Assembly (NCBI RefSeq): GCF_963662255.1 | Contig: NC_085059.1 | Coordinates: forward strand, 1,288,501-1,352,500 | From: Cinclus cinclus | Lineage: Eukaryota; Chordata; Aves; Passeriformes; Cinclidae | Reading direction: 5' to 3' | Length of the DNA: 64,000 bases | Part shown: positions 11,184 to 25,035 of the stretch, piece by piece | Numbering within the stretch: position 1 is the stretch's first letter | How the letters are laid out: the number at the start of each line of letters is the position of its first letter | Translations under genes and position numbers: made by a program | Notes under the pieces: model-generated | What the model saw: the letters and a program-made list of their open reading frames with translations, nothing else | What the model was told of the DNA's origin: nothing | Databases searched by the model: none

Positions 11184-14100
11184 GTGAGCCCCAGGGCTCT
11201 GGGGTGCTGTGAGCCCAGGCAGGGCAGGGTGTGCCCATGCTGAGCCTGGGGTGGGACACAGGGCATCAGTACCTGCACAGGGGCTGGAACTGTCACCTGC
11301 CAGCCACAGCCCTGGGACATGGACAGCGAACACAGAACTTACACTGCAAGAGGGAGACCTACAGAGCTCAGTTTGCAGTGAAGCATTGGTCACTTCTGCT
11401 GACCCATAGGGAGGTCTCAATAAACAGATGCTCTTTTTTTATTATATTTTTTATTATTATTATTAGGCTGATTTGCTGGGAACATCATGGATAACTTCTC
11501 CCAATTGCCTTTTGATGCAGAATGAAGGTTAGAGTTGGACAGACAAACAACTGATGGGCTGAAAAGGAGATTTCAGGTGCACATGTGACAAATGCCAGGT
11601 CAGGAGATCCCACCATCAGCCTCATCCGGCTTGATAGCCCAAGGCTGCTTTTAACAACCTTTCCTTTCTCTCTGAGGTGATCCTAACTTTTCCACAGCTC
11701 CAGGTATACAAAAAAAACCCCACTAGCAGCAAGAAATAGGTGGCTAATTTGTAATGAACAATCTAAATAGCAATGCTGCCTTTTCTTCCAGTATGTGAGT
11801 TGTCTATATGAAAAGGTTGGATTTTTCTTTGAGAAACTTGTTATTTGGAAGGTTTAAAAAAAACCCAAAAAAACTCTGTAAAGAAAGGAAATCTTGGTCT
11901 GGAGCTTATTAGTGAGCAGTTTGTTGTTAGTGTTTGATAGTCCAAGTCCAGGCTGTCTTGCATGCATGCACACAGCTCACATGGGCTTGATTAAATCCCC
12001 TAAAGCCAGGGATATTCCTGCTGCACTGCTGGGCCATGGAGAGGAGCTCCTCATCTGCAAGGGACAGAAATACTCTGAAATGGGTTTCTCCATGTTTGCA
12101 CCTGGCTATCGGTATTCATCATGCTTGCTGAGACTCTTCAATATTGGCTCAGCGTTGGTCAGCTCAGGGAAAAAACCTGTCCAGGAACTCCTCTGGCAAC
12201 AAGCCTGACTGAGCTTTGGGCAGCCTCCTTGTATCATTTAGGAAGAATTTAGAATTTAGGAAGGATTTTTAACAGGTTTTATGAAAACAGCTTCTTGGGC
12301 AGAGGAGAGAAGCCAGCCTGGTATTTAAAGGGCTAGAATTATATGGGATGAATTTTCTGGAAGTACTTTTCCAGTTTCCAAGCCCAATTCCCACTTTCTT
12401 TTCATTCTCTTGTGTTGGTTTGCCCACTTCAGCTCTCATTGCTGGCTGTGTTCCTGGCTGCTGGCAATACCCAGCTGCCCATCTCTGCCCCAGAGCCACC
12501 ACAAGTCCGGGTGGGTCCCCTGTGCCACTTGTCACAGTGGAGCTCCTGGGACATCCAGTCCCGTGCTGCTGCCATCAGTTTCCATGGGTTTCCAACCCAT
12601 TTCTTATGTCCCAGCTGCAGCTTTCTCGTATCATCAGTGACCTACAAAAATCTGTTTCTGCAATGTGAATTCCTTCGACTGTCCCCAGGAGCACTTCAGC
12701 TCTGAAAATCTCACTTATTCCCTGCTCTTTGCCTGCTGGGGCTTTGGCTGATGGGGCAGCTCCTGGGAGCCCACAGTTGAAGTGTAGCAACATTTGATGG
12801 TTGTCTTCTTAGAGCATGGAAATGCTGAACAAGAGCAAGAGTGCTCAAGGCTGCTATTGAAACAGAGTAAGCACTGAAAGGACAAACTGCTCTCGGAGGG
12901 AGCAAAGGGCATCCCCTGCAACCCAGAGAGGTTCAGTGGCCAGTTCAATGGCTTGTACAGATGTTTTCTGGCTCCTGATCTTTGTGTCACCTCTGAGGCT
13001 TGGCTGTGAGTCTGGTCCTCACCACAGTCACACTTCTGGCTCTTTTAGCTTTCTCCTGCAAAGCCTGTCCCCTGCTCCCCAGAAAGCTGCACCCCCTCCC
13101 TTTCCTGGGACACTGCTCCCAGCTGGCCTGGAGCACAGGGAGCAGGACAAGCTCTGCTGCCCAAGAACAGCCCTGTCCACCGTGGAGTACATCTGTGAAC
13201 GAGATCTGAACATGGGAGATGTGTCCCAGCCTTTTCCAACACAGCCTGAGGGTTTGCCCTGCTTCCCCAGCACCTCCTGGGATCCAGACCCAAACTCCTG
13301 CAGAGCCCAGCTCTTGTCTCCTTCCAGAGAGAAGGGCTGATGAGGAGGTGGAATTGGCGATGTCTTTTAAACCAGAAAGAGGTGATATTTTCTTGGTGGA
13401 GTCAGTGCTCACATAGCCAAGGAGGGACTGAAAAATGGGAAAGGAGCAGAGGCCAGATCACATAGCTGTGCACATAGCCATGGGCTGGCCAGCACAGAGC
13501 AAGAGCACTGTGCCATGACAGCAGGCTGGCGTGGGATCATCCCAGATTATTAGTGCCTCTTGTTTTATAAGCAAGGTTCTGGAGGAGGAAATATATTCTG
13601 AAGTGAAACTGGTGATTGTACAGGCACGCCGGCGATTAAGGCTGCAGTGGGTGGGCAGTCTGTGGGGGCTGCTGTGTTAACTCCAGCCAAGGAGAGGCAC
13701 ATGCTTTCCAATCTCAGCTATCTCAGTTTCAGGGCTGCAGACAACCCATCAGGGTGTCATTAACAAGCAGTTACTCTGCTCTCAGTGCTGTGCTTTAAGG
13801 AAATATGTCAAAGGCATTTCTGGTGAGTGAGGGCTCCATGCGATCAGATTGCTGCAGCCTTCTCACAGCATTCCATTCAGATTATAATACACAATAGTTC
13901 AGACCCTGCTGTGTCCCATTACTCAATTATGAAATTGCTTTAGAAGTTGGAGCTTACTGATTGGCTCCCAATGATTTCATACCCATCATATTTCTGTGTT
14001 TGTGCTCTTGGGCTGGCTGCTCTGTCTGGTGGGTTCGAGCCATTTCACTCCTCTGTTTCATGCACTTGCGTATATTTTATACCTGTCTGTGTCATTAATT

Positions 14101-17100
14101 GACTCCCTTAATATGCTCTGCAACTTCAAACCAGGCAGTGAAAGTGCACACTACCTTTGAGGGCTGTTGTTGGGGGTATGGAGCCATTGTCATTGGCTCA
14201 GGGCTGAGGGAGGTGGGAAGGGGCACTGAAGCCAAGCACAGCCCCAGGGTGCAGAGCTCCTCTGCCTTCCCTGCCTGGCAGATGTGCAGCTGCCCACCCG
14301 GGAGCAAAATGGGGACAGGATGGTGGGGTGGCAACTGAATTTATTTGTGCAGTTTCTGCCAGTCAGACTGAATCCTAAAGCACTTATCCTCCAAGCATCA
14401 CATCCATTTAATCTGCTACCCATCACAACCAGCCTCTACAAAACTTAATTTTGTTCATGAATTACTCACAAGAGGCAAGGAAAAAGTGATATTGGTAGTC
14501 GGTGAGATCTGCTTTCAAGAAACAGGTCTTGACACAGCTCTTTGTCCTCATGGAGTAAACCTTTCTCACTGGTGGAAGATTTGCTGGAGAGAGGCACTGC
14601 TGCTTTATGTTAAAACAGGGATTTTACACCTGTTGGAAAGAAACCCCAGGAAAACTGAATGGATGTGGTTTGATTGTACTGAATGACCCAATTTATTCTG
14701 TCCTGCATAAGAGAGAGTGAACAAGAATGAAGTCAAGAGGATTCAGCTTATGCATTTTTGAGATGGTCAGTCCTGTTTGAACCCACCCTTGCAAGAACCG
14801 TAGCAAGGCCCTGGTCTAAATTTAAAACAGTGTTATGTGATCTAGTTTAGAGAGCCAAAATAAACTTGGGCTTTGAACTTTTCTAAAATGACTGCAAATA
14901 TCACTTTGAGCATCTATTATTAATAACAGTGTTAATTTTCAGCAACATTTTGTACCATCAAAAGCAAAAAAGCTGAGGCTGAAGAACTGATAGCACCGTA
15001 CATTGCCAGAGCCTATTAGAATCAAACTGTATGACATCTTCTAGGGAGATGCTGATGCTACCAAAAAAAAAAAAAAATCTGTGCAAAAATGTCCTTGGTA
15101 TGCAATTAATATTCTGCCTCCTCTGTCAATAAAAGAATGTGATTCAGAGTCGGGGGAGCTGCTCAGGGGGTTGGATGTGTTTGGGAGCTGTGGATGTGGA
15201 GCAATTGGATGCCATTGACCTCATGCTCAAGCCCTCAATCTGCTGTTCAAGGGGGAGAGATTTGTTAATAAAACCCCTGAACTCTGGTGGTCCCTCAAGA
15301 GCTTCCCTTGGGTCAGACCCTGAAATCCTCTGTAGGTTAAGCCCTTTCTGGAGACATTAAAATACATGTACAAATTGAGATGAATTCAGGACACTGGTTC
15401 TGTCTGGCTTGTTTTTAAGGAATAGTTTCTTTCCCAGAATCAGTGTTTAGCATTTTTTTGTTCCTCCAGTTCAGATTAGACCACCAGCAGGTTTGTTTCA
15501 CCCTCTAGGTGTTATCAGGGAATTACTGGAAAGCAGCATGACTTTCTGTACCTTTGATGCTGTTAAAATGATAGCCCCTTTCTGCCTACACAGGGATGTA
15601 GCTAGAAGGTCTTTAAAAGGTTTCAGCTTATGGTTCCAAGATGAGTTAAGGCTTTGGCAATGGCAACAGGATCCTCTCACCTGCCAGCAGATAATGATCA
15701 TCATAAATGTTCACCATTCTGGGTTATGCTGTTCAGTCAATTGAATACTCAAAAAATATCCAGCATTGTGCCATTTACATTTTTCCCTTTCAGGGTTTCC
15801 CCTGGATGTGATTGTTCTGACAACCTGCCACATCACTAGGTGCTTATCTTGCAGAGTTATTTCATGTATTTATTAACTCGTTGTGTTTACTTATTTAAAT
15901 ATTCTCTGCAGATGAGACATATGGCAATTGCTGGCCAGCTTAGTCTCAGCTGCTCCCCAGATCCAGCTGCTAATATCATTTCATAACTTGGCTCGTGCAG
16001 TTCAGATCTGTACCAAAAGACTCTGTTTTGAATTACCATTATATTTGATATTAATACTAAGCAAACTCACAGCTGTCCTACATTGCTGTTTCCACCCTCC
16101 CTGGAATTCAGCTCTCGGACAGAGGACATAACACTCTTGTATGTCTGTCTCTCCAGCTTTCAGGTCTGTCCTGGACTCATCCTGTCTGCAGCAGAGATGT
16201 GTTAATTGCACTGCAGCGTTCTCAGCTCCAGAGCTCCATGGCTTTTTCAAGGACAGGCCTAAGTCAGACCTGACCTGGAAAGTTCTTCCAGCAAAGCCAC
16301 AGTGACTTTCAGCTGGGCAGCCCAGGGAAGACTTATGTGCAGACAATCCAAAGTCTCTGAGGGTGTTTGGGATGGTATTTCACAAGTATTTGGTCACCTA
16401 AAGATGAGGAATGGTGTCTAGCAGGATTTTCCAAACCACACTGGGCCCAGATCCTCAGTGGGCTCTTGCTGTGTGTCTGTCTCAGCCAGTCAGAGGAATT
16501 GAGCTCTGAAGCACACTGAGGCAGAGGTCTCCATGCCCTGGACACATCTGCAGGAGCACCAGCACCTTTTGGAGCCTGGTGATGGTGAATGCCAGCCTGG
16601 AAACCAAGCACACACCTTACCCAGCTCTGCAGAATGGTATCAGCTGCAGAATAAAACCTCTCAGCTCACCTGCACTCAGCTGCTGGCTGCGGCTCAGGTG
16701 AGGGGGTGCCCAGGACAGGCATTTCCAGCTTGTTCCATCACTGAGACTGCACAAACAGCCCTCATCTGTGGGAATGACATCGCAGTCAGCTGTGTCACCC
16801 AAACATTTTCTTTCTCCCACGGAGGCAGAGTTGTCAGGGATCAAGCAGTTGGATTTTTTGGTGCTCTCTGAGTCCTGGATGAGCAATGCTCACAGCCACC
16901 TTTCAGCCCATGCCTGCTGATGTGCTCAGGGCCCCATTTCTTTAGTACAAGGGTGGAATGTGACCTTCTGCTAGTGAACAGCTCAGCTCTTCACAGAGAC
17001 AGAGCTCTGTGCTCACTGAAAGCTGGATATTTCTGTTGGTGACAGGCTAGCAGGTCACCTTTAATGGATGAAAATCCAGAAAAGATGTGAGCCCACTGTA

Positions 17101-20100
17101 AACCCCACCCGGGGCAATGCCCTGGCACAAAAGGCTATAAGGCACCTGGGGTGACTCTGGGTGTGCAGCAGGCTGGCAGCCGTGGCACAAGCACACTGAG
17201 ATCCACAGCTCTGCCAACAGGCACGGCCCTGGCCCTGCAGGGAGATGTGGCCAGGTGTGGGTTTGAGGTGCACCTCACCTGGGAGATTTCCAACGTACAC
17301 CGCGATCGTGCTGTGCATCTGAGAGCCAGCTCCTCGCCTTCCATCTTCTGCTTGCTCCTCAGAGAGGATTCAAGTTTGTTTAATCTCAGATTTCTTGCTG
17401 AAAAACGCTCAGTGAGCATGAAATGCCTTTGAACTCCAGGGGTTTTGCTACTGCCTGTGACAGGTCTGGGACCTCCTGAGCCATGGCAAACCCCTGCTCC
17501 ACAGGGGCAGGGAGCACGGGGAGCCCTCCATGGCCCTGCACACTTTGGGAGCAGGTTGGGGAGCTTGGGGGGCATGGGCTGTGCCCTGGTGCCCTCCCCC
17601 CGTGGCACATAGACACAGTGAGCTCCACTGAAAGCGTTTCCAGCCCAGACAACAAACAGCTGCGAGGGATTGGAATCCATCAGGAAACCTGGCTATCCCC
17701 TTTCCATGAAGAGAAGAGGGGATTTAGTTGCTGAGTGCTGCAAAGATGCATACATTTTCCTAAAAAAATATTTGTGGTGCCAACGTGAAGATTCAGTGCA
17801 TTGTCAAAACAAGCCAAGATCCTTATTAAAACCAATTGCTTTGGTTTGTTAGGCTACTTTGCTGTGGTGCCTCTAAGCCAGCAGATGTGTTGGGGTTTAG
17901 GAGAGCTGCTGCAGCCAAACCTGAGGTGGCTGGAAATGACTGAGCTGAGCAGATGCAGGGGATCCTTTGCCACAGGAGGATCCTGTGCCGTGGTCCCTGG
18001 GACACGGTGTGCCAGAAGCTGGCTGGCTCTGGGAGCAGAAAGGCTCCTGAGGAGGCTCCACACTGGAGGAGGCACAGGAAATCCTCTGGAAATCCTTGGT
18101 GCCCCCTACTCGCAGGTACAGTGATGAAACAGAAGAAAATAAGACAAAACCCACATGATGTTTATTGTAATATTCATTTGACTGAATGTCATGGATTGCA
18201 AAGGCCATTTTGAAGAGAGAGGTCATGGCTTTTTTAGGCTAACTGTGGTGGTACCAGGACAGCAGAAGAAGCTCCTGTGCACTGGAAAGCTTGTCTGCTT
18301 CTCCAGCTATACTGGGCTAGCAAAAGCCTCTCATGCTCCAGCAGTACCACTGTTAGCTTAAGGAAAAAATGTGATGCTTCTGATGTGCTGTTCTGCTCTT
18401 CATGGTAGCAAGGTTGTTCCACCCAGGCTGCTGAGGACAGACAGGGTAAATGAAACTAGAACCAGGTGTGACATATCTCTGGTGGATGTACCAATGTAAG
18501 CATGCATTTACTACCTCAGCAAACAGAGAACCCTCTTCAAAAATCTCTTGAATGTATATTTGAAGCTAGAATAATTAATATTTCCTTTATTCAGACTATA
18601 GTACTGGAATTAATAGCACAAGCCAAACAAAGGTTAGAACTTCTAGTGGGATGGGTAGAGATGCCAATTCCGATAGTAAAAACATCAAAAATCAGGAAGC
18701 TGAGAAATTGGAATTCTTCATTTCCTGCTTCTTTATTGAGCCTTTTAGATCTCCCCAGCTCACATCTCTCTGGAGTCAGTGCTAATGTGCTCCTTTAGAT
18801 ACAATTTCTATCTCCCAGCCCATGCTGGGAGTGCTGCTGCTCTCATCATGGCACACAGAAGAAAACCTGAAAGCTCCTGCTTGGGGAAGAGACTGCTGAA
18901 AGCAGAGTGGTTCCAGACCAAGGACATACTGGGCTGCCATGGGTTGTGCTGGGTGCTGGGGGAACCATTCAGTACTGTCCCATGGTGAACATTTTGGGAG
19001 TTTTTCATCTTCAGCTGTTCTGAGGTGAGAATTCCAAGAGGAAGACACGTTGTGTGTCATGGAAGCATTTGCAGATGCCTGAACAGTGACTCTGTGCTGG
19101 AAGTGCTGCTGGACATGAGACCTGCCACTGTTCCCAGGGTGTTCTCCCTCTCTGGGGAGCACTGCAGCTCAGTCCATGCCCTTCCCAAGGGCTGCTGAGG
19201 GACACTCAACCTTCCAAAAGCAAGCACCTCCAGGAAGGCCAAGATTCCCATGATCTGAGCAAAGCTCAGCCTCAGCCTGCCTTCTGTGAGCGGTGTTCTC
19301 TCATCTGAGCTTTAAGGCAAGCTCCCAGCCTATCAGACTCTTGGCAGTAATTTCCACACCAGTTTGTTGTATTTGGACTTGAGATTCCCCCTTGACCCCA
19401 AAAGTTACACTAAAATACAAAAAGTATTTTCTTTACTTGCTAAAGAAAACACAGAGGGCTTTATTTAGTTATTCAGAGCTCCTCAGCCATTCTCCAGTCA
19501 CTTCATGATTTCCAGAGATGCTATCTGTGATGTTGTCTCCCAGCTCAGGCTGCTCAGAGCAGCTCAGAGGGGAAGGAAAACTGTTACATTTCATTGTCCT
19601 CAAAAGAGGGGAGAAAAATCCGACTTGTGCTCCCAACCCAAACATCTCTGCTGCCTTGCGCATTCTTGACAGCCAGGGAGGCTCCCTTGAAACCGTCTGC
19701 AGCCTTTCACTCCCTTCTAACAAGTTGGCCATTTCCATAGAGAAGATTTTTTCTCCATTGATTTATGAGCTTTAATTTATATGCAAGCCTGGAATACTTG
19801 CTTTGGGAAGAGCTCTACCTCTGGCCAATGGAGGGCTGACATGCAGAGCACTTTGCCTGGTATGTTCGGTATTTCCAGGGTGCACTGCAGCAGCCCAAAA
19901 CACCCCAATTTCAGAGCCAGCCTGGTTGTAGGTGGTGCTGAACACTCTCCTTCAAAGCCTGGCTGGGCCAAGAAGTTGCATTACTGAATTGGGTGGGTTT
20001 AAGAGCTCTGGGAAGTCTCTGTGTGACCCAGGCAGGCACAGTCTGTAAGCCTGGGCTCCCATGCAGGAATCTGGGACATTTTTTGACCAGGTTTCCATGG

Positions 20101-22326
20101 GTGGTAATGGGATTTTCCAATCTGGAGCTGACTCACCAGAGCCTGGGTGTAGGTAGGATTGTGCTGACTCTGCTGTTTCCTTTGGAAATGATGGAGAACA
20201 TTTGATCCTTCTCTGCACCAGGTCAGGATCTCCTGGCTGGTTTATGGTGCCTGGTGATCTGCACTCTGAGGTCTGGTACCATCCCAAACTGCTCCTAGGA
20301 GGATCCAAATTGCTGCTACGGCATCTCAGCTGAAGGGTGGTGCCCTCTACCTGAAGGGTGGTGGGTTTTATCCACACATTACTAATTTCATCACATGCAA
20401 CATAGGAGCAACATGCTTTTCACCCACTGGTTTGTCATCACCACTTGTGATGACACGTGAGGGCATTGGTTCCTGGGTCCTTTAAACCTCAGGAGCCATG
20501 CTGAAACCTCTGGAGTTTGGTGGAACCTTCAGAGGCTTTGAACCTGACTGGAGTGGAAGGGGGCACGTGGAGCCCCAGAGGTTGAATTCCCTGATCCAGC
20601 TCTGGATGGAGATGCTTGCACATCCTGGAGCTAGTGAGGCATGCTGGCTTGGTGGGTCACCCACACAGAGCTGTGAGCTTGCAGCAGCAGTGTTTCCACC
20701 ATCCTCGAGTCTCTCCCACTGCCATCCATTCACTCCAGCTCCTGCACAAGCCTCCAAATGTTTCATCTCTCACAGTAGGATCAGGGTGCTGCTACCAGCG
20801 GCTGCCCACCTCCAGATCCAAATGGGAATAAAAAGACAGGGCCTGAGAGCAGACTCTGCTTTGGGTGAAACCAGGAGGGGTCAGGGAAGGTGGGGAGAGC
20901 TGCTGCACAGCTGGAATGGGGAGGAGCTCAGCAGGGTTTAGTTCTTGGCAGCAGGTTTGGGCTGCTCAGTGCCCAACAGCTGACCTAGGTCCTTGCCTGG
21001 GTCACCACCATCGCTAGTTAATGGAATTAATTACTGATCAGCAACTGGATCTGGAGTCTGAAAGGATCGTGCTACACCTGAGGAGCTCCTTCCATCTCTT
21101 GGACAGTTTCTCTGACTTTGTCTCACAGCAGCCCATGGGGTTTCCACTGACTGCACCAGGCCTTTGGCACAGAGAAGGCTCCCGTGAAAAGTGGTGTAGG
21201 GTTCGTGGAGCAGCCCCTGCTGGGGACCTGCTCAGTCCTGAGGATGCGTGGAGGTCTGGATGGAATAGCATGATGGACATCCCGGGAGGCTGGGAGTGAG
21301 GATTTGGATCCAGACACTGAGGCTTGCTCACACCCTTGTGATAAGCTGGCCCGGGGGAGAGGCAGGGGGTTATTTATCTGTTTGGCTGTAGACAAGGCAG
21401 TAAAAGGTGATCTTTTAGAAAGCTCAGAACAAGGAAACCTGAGTCAGAGAAGCCTCAGCCTCCTTCTCTGCTATCTATGCTGCACTGAACAGTATAATTC
21501 ATCACTCTCTCCGGCTTATATAAAATTGCACTCTTGGATGTGACCTCCCCCATGGGACCCACTCCACCCACCAGCACCTCCCTGACTTCATCTCCCCTCT
21601 CCCTTCTCCTCCTGGCATCTCTTCCCTGCAATGCCTCTGCTCCCCTCCCGTCCTGCTGGCCCCCAGGGCTGGTGCTGAGTTCGCTCTTGCCAAGGCTGGC
21701 TCCTGCCTGGTTTCTCATTTCCACCTGGGAGTCCCCTCCCCTACCTGCCTCTCACCTCCACCTACCTTCCAGCCTTCCCTCTCCACCACTTCCTGATCCT
21801 CCCTCTAAATATAGCCTGTGTGGTTTGGGAGCTGCCGAACAAAGAAACAAACAAAAACCAGTGAAGGCTGTGGTTTCTGCTGATTTTCTCTTGAATACCT
21901 CGAGTGAGGAGCCACCTTCACACAAAGACATGGCTGAGCATGGTGCAGCCCTGAGCCAGCAGGGAAGGGATCAGTCATGGGGGGATCATCTGGGGTGGTC
22001 CCTGCAGGACACAGAGCACAGGCTGTGTAAAGCCTCTGCTTTCCACCCCTCTAAGCCACTGGGCTGCACCAGCTCTGTGCCACTGGTAAGGAAGAAAAAG
22101 CCCAGAGGTAATCATCTAAGCAGCTGCTTCATCTCCTGAGGAACATTATTCTCCACCAAATAACTCAGCATGGGATGGGTTGATCTGGGTTGCTGCTGGG
22201 AAGCAGTTAAAATGTTCCTTGACATGCCCAGGAACTAAAGCTGTCTTCAGGCATGACAGCTCCAGCATATGATCAACAGCTCTCTGGGGAAAAGGTCCCA
22301 GAAGCAACAGCAGCAACAAAATCTGA
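11184..22326. other. Long unique non-coding stretch
   Basis: No gene or transposon is recognisable over about 11 kb. Small simple repeats are (TTA)5 at 11451-11465 and a run of 15 A at 15063-15077. The segment from about 14690 to 16080 is AT-rich with few G+C-rich blocks. A 98-codon plus-strand frame at 18502-18798 lies in AT-rich sequence and has no domain I recognise. The segment at 21530-21830 is unusually pyrimidine-rich (CTCC and CCTCCC runs) on the plus strand. Confidence 0.5.
11451..11465. repeat. (TTA)5 microsatellite in a T-rich tract
   Basis: Five perfect TTA units close a longer A/T tract that begins at about 11432. Confidence 0.85.
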
Positions 22327-22328
22327 AC

Positions 22329-22414
<86 letters not shown>
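22327..22414. repeat. (ATGTAT)n hexanucleotide microsatellite, about 14 copies
   Basis: Perfect ATGTAT units run from 22329 to 22414. With the preceding AC, purines and pyrimidines alternate without a break for 88 bases (22327-22414). The six-base period is a multiple of three, so four frames read as two-residue repeats (Met-Tyr, Ile-Tyr, Ile-His). These are artefacts, not proteins. The lack of interruptions suggests a young, probably length-variable locus. Confidence 0.97.
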
Positions 22415-23644
22415 TATCTCTGAGGAATCTAACTTGTCTGATATTAAAATCAAAATGGGCTGAGGAAAAAAAAAACCTCAAGCTTTTAAGACACAGTGTC
22501 TTACATAGCTGTCCTCTAGAGCCCAGGGCTTAGTAGGCTGTTCTCATATGCATCAGCTTGTGTGATAAAATATAAATACCACCTTTATCTGTGCAGATTT
22601 CCTTTCTAGAAAGGAAACTGCACAATCTCTTTGGACCCTGTGAATGAAGACATTAACAGAGCAATCTTGATTTGAGGGAAGCCTACAAGGTTTTGTTATT
22701 GTTTTGGTGCTGCAGGGATGGACACTGCTCAGTAACCTGTACACCATCCTCCTTGTCTGTGTTCCTTCCTTGCAGCTCCTCAAGTCACAGAGCTGCATGT
22801 CCTGGATTTCTTTGCAATTTGCAGTGTGAAGGAAAATCACCAAAGGCTCCATTCAAGAACACTGTGTCAGCACCTTCCTTCGTCTTGGCCTCAGGGCTCT
22901 GGTTTCCCACTCTGCCCTGAGGGCAGAGTTGTGTCAGTGATGGAAGCAGCCCTGTGAACTGATAGTTACTGGTCAGCATTTATGGTGCACTTCCCACTGA
23001 AATGCCAAAAGAAGCAATTAGGGAAAGTCAGAAACAATGAAGAGTCAGGTCAGGATTTCTCTGTTCTTGACATCTAGCACAAACCTGGTTATCTAGAATT
23101 ATTATTACATTATAACTTCAATTGAGATGGGCAAAATATAAGCCAGGCTTTTCCCTGGGTTAAATTTTGCCCTTAGGTACCAAAGTTACAGGGATAATCT
23201 GTGAGTTTGCCGGTGTTCCATACCTGCACTGAGCTCTGACCTGTACTGGCTTTACATCCTAATGGTGACAGTGAAATGCATTGAGCTACAAACTGAGTGA
23301 TTTTCCACCAAACACGAATGTACTGGAGCATCCACATGAGTTAAGTTGTGCTGGAATGCCCTGAATGATTCTTGGCTTTGAGGAGCTTGTTGGCATACGT
23401 GGTTAAAGCAAATCTGGGGGGTTTGTGTAATATACTGTCATGGTTTTAGCCCTTGGAGATGATGCTGTGTTTTAGAGCCAGCAGCAGCAGTGGTGTACAT
23501 CCATAACTGTGTAAGTACAGGACAAGGGAAACATAAAATGAAACTTTCCGTGTTTCAGAGAGTGGAAATGTAGAATGAAAAATGCAAGACAAACTGGGAA
23601 AGAAAAGGGTTAACCATTTAAAGGATTGAGTCAAACAAAATATA
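22415..23644. other. Unique non-coding stretch
   Basis: I see no gene. A short A run lies at about 22466-22475. From 22980 to 23640 the sequence is AT-rich and may include the diverged upstream part of the LINE relic that follows, but I cannot align it by eye. Confidence 0.5.
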
Positions 23645-23826
23645 TCTGTGCAAGAGCCTCCCCAAGGAAGTCACTGAGACCACATCTCTTGGATCATTTA
23701 AAATTGGGCTGTACAAAGCAATAGAGGAAATTCTGCAGGGAACAATCCTTCACTGGCAGGTGGGATGCACTCAATGATCTAATAAGGCTTTTCCATCTCT
23801 AGGTTCACAAGATGAGTCTGTAACTA
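23645..23826 (+). mobile_element. Old CR1/L3-type LINE 3' fragment
   Basis: The order of blocks fits the 3' end of the ancient CR1/L3 group: CCTCCCCAAGGAAGTCACTGAG, then ATCATTTAAAATTGGGCTGTACAAAG (23693-23718), AATAGAGGAAATTCTGCAGGG, AACAATCCTTCACTGGCAGG, GATGCACTCAATGATCTAATAAGG and CTTTTCCATCTCTAGGTTC. The element is far more diverged than the antisense CR1 copies in the window and lacks their AATCACAGAATCATAGAAT-type end. It points plus-strand. It is a dead relic; the exact subfamily cannot be set by eye. Confidence 0.65.
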
Positions 23827-25011
23827 ATGCAATATGGGTTTGCCCAGAGCTCCCATGTATTGGCTGTGAGCAGAGCCAAGCTGAACCAAACTCTGTTTAA
23901 GTTAACTATTTCTGTCATTTCTTTGCCCCACTCTGGTTCCTCTTTTAGCAGAATTCCTCCCCAGACAGATGAGTCTCTCATACTGCCTCCATTTTTCGGT
24001 ATGTAAACATGTTAAACCACACACTGTGCCAGATATTATCCTTAAACTGGAACAGGAGGGCAGGAACAGGTTCACCCAGCACCCATGTGGATGGCCCTTT
24101 CCAGTGGCCACAGAAGCAAACCTGCATGGGGAGTGACCTGGTGGGCTGAAGGAGGCTCTGGGCTCTTCTGGGGCTACAAAACCATTCTGGAACCACAATG
24201 AACCCTCTGGATGCTCCAAGCTCCCATGTTGGGACAGTGCCACAAACCCACATCACCTGAGTTCCAAGGCTGTGGGACCCTTTCTCCTCCAGAGATATTT
24301 TCCTACCACGAGGCTTTTAAGGGATGCCAAGGCTGTTGCCATCTGTGCCCATCCCTTGGAGAAAGTCATTGCCCTTCATCTTTAGGATCTACTAAACACT
24401 CACACAGTGGAAACCTGGTAAGGATAAAGGTGTTGGTGTCACCCAGCTGGCCAAGCATCTTTGTTTTCTGCCCAGTCCAGGCTGGGAGAGGGATGCAGCC
24501 TCTCCAGGTGCCCCATGTGCTGTCCCTGTGTGACTGGGATCCCCCTGGTACACTGCTCTCGTGCCTGAAGCAGCAAAACTTCCACCCTCCCCTTATGGTT
24601 GTTGACTTTTTTCAGGTTTTATCAGAGGAATAACTGCCCTCCCAGCTGGAGGCAGAGCTAAGGGAGGGATGGCAGTGCCCGGAGCACATGGAGCACCAGC
24701 AGCACATCCAGGAACAGGCCAGTGGTTGGAAAGGGTCGGCAGCAGGGTGAGGAAATTCAGATTTGTACCAAAATCTCTGTGTCCTGTCTCCATACTCCAG
24801 CTCATGCCATGATTGCAAAAAGCCACAGCTGTGTGAAGTGTCTCCAACATGAGTCATTGATGGCAGGTCTGTCCTGTACAGAGCACGCGAGGCACAGGTC
24901 TCTGCTAGGAAAGAAAATTTCCCTTCACAGCTTTTTAGACCTTTTAAATATTTGTTGTGATTGCTGTACTAATTAAATTCAGCTGTTGCAGGTAATATAA
25001 CTCCTGACAGC

Positions 25012-25035
25012 TTTTTTTTTCTTTTTTTTTTTTTT
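25012..25035. repeat. Poly-T tract
   Basis: Nine T, one C, then fourteen T. It has no recognisable retroposed sequence beside it. Confidence 0.9.

Noticed and set aside
18502..18798. 98-codon frame in AT-rich sequence with a plausible-looking protein composition
   Set aside because: No domain is recognised, no splice sites or start context support it, and it lies in a region without other gene signals.
22146..22481. Frames reading as Ile-His, Ile-Tyr or Met-Tyr repeats
   Set aside because: These are six-base microsatellite translations.
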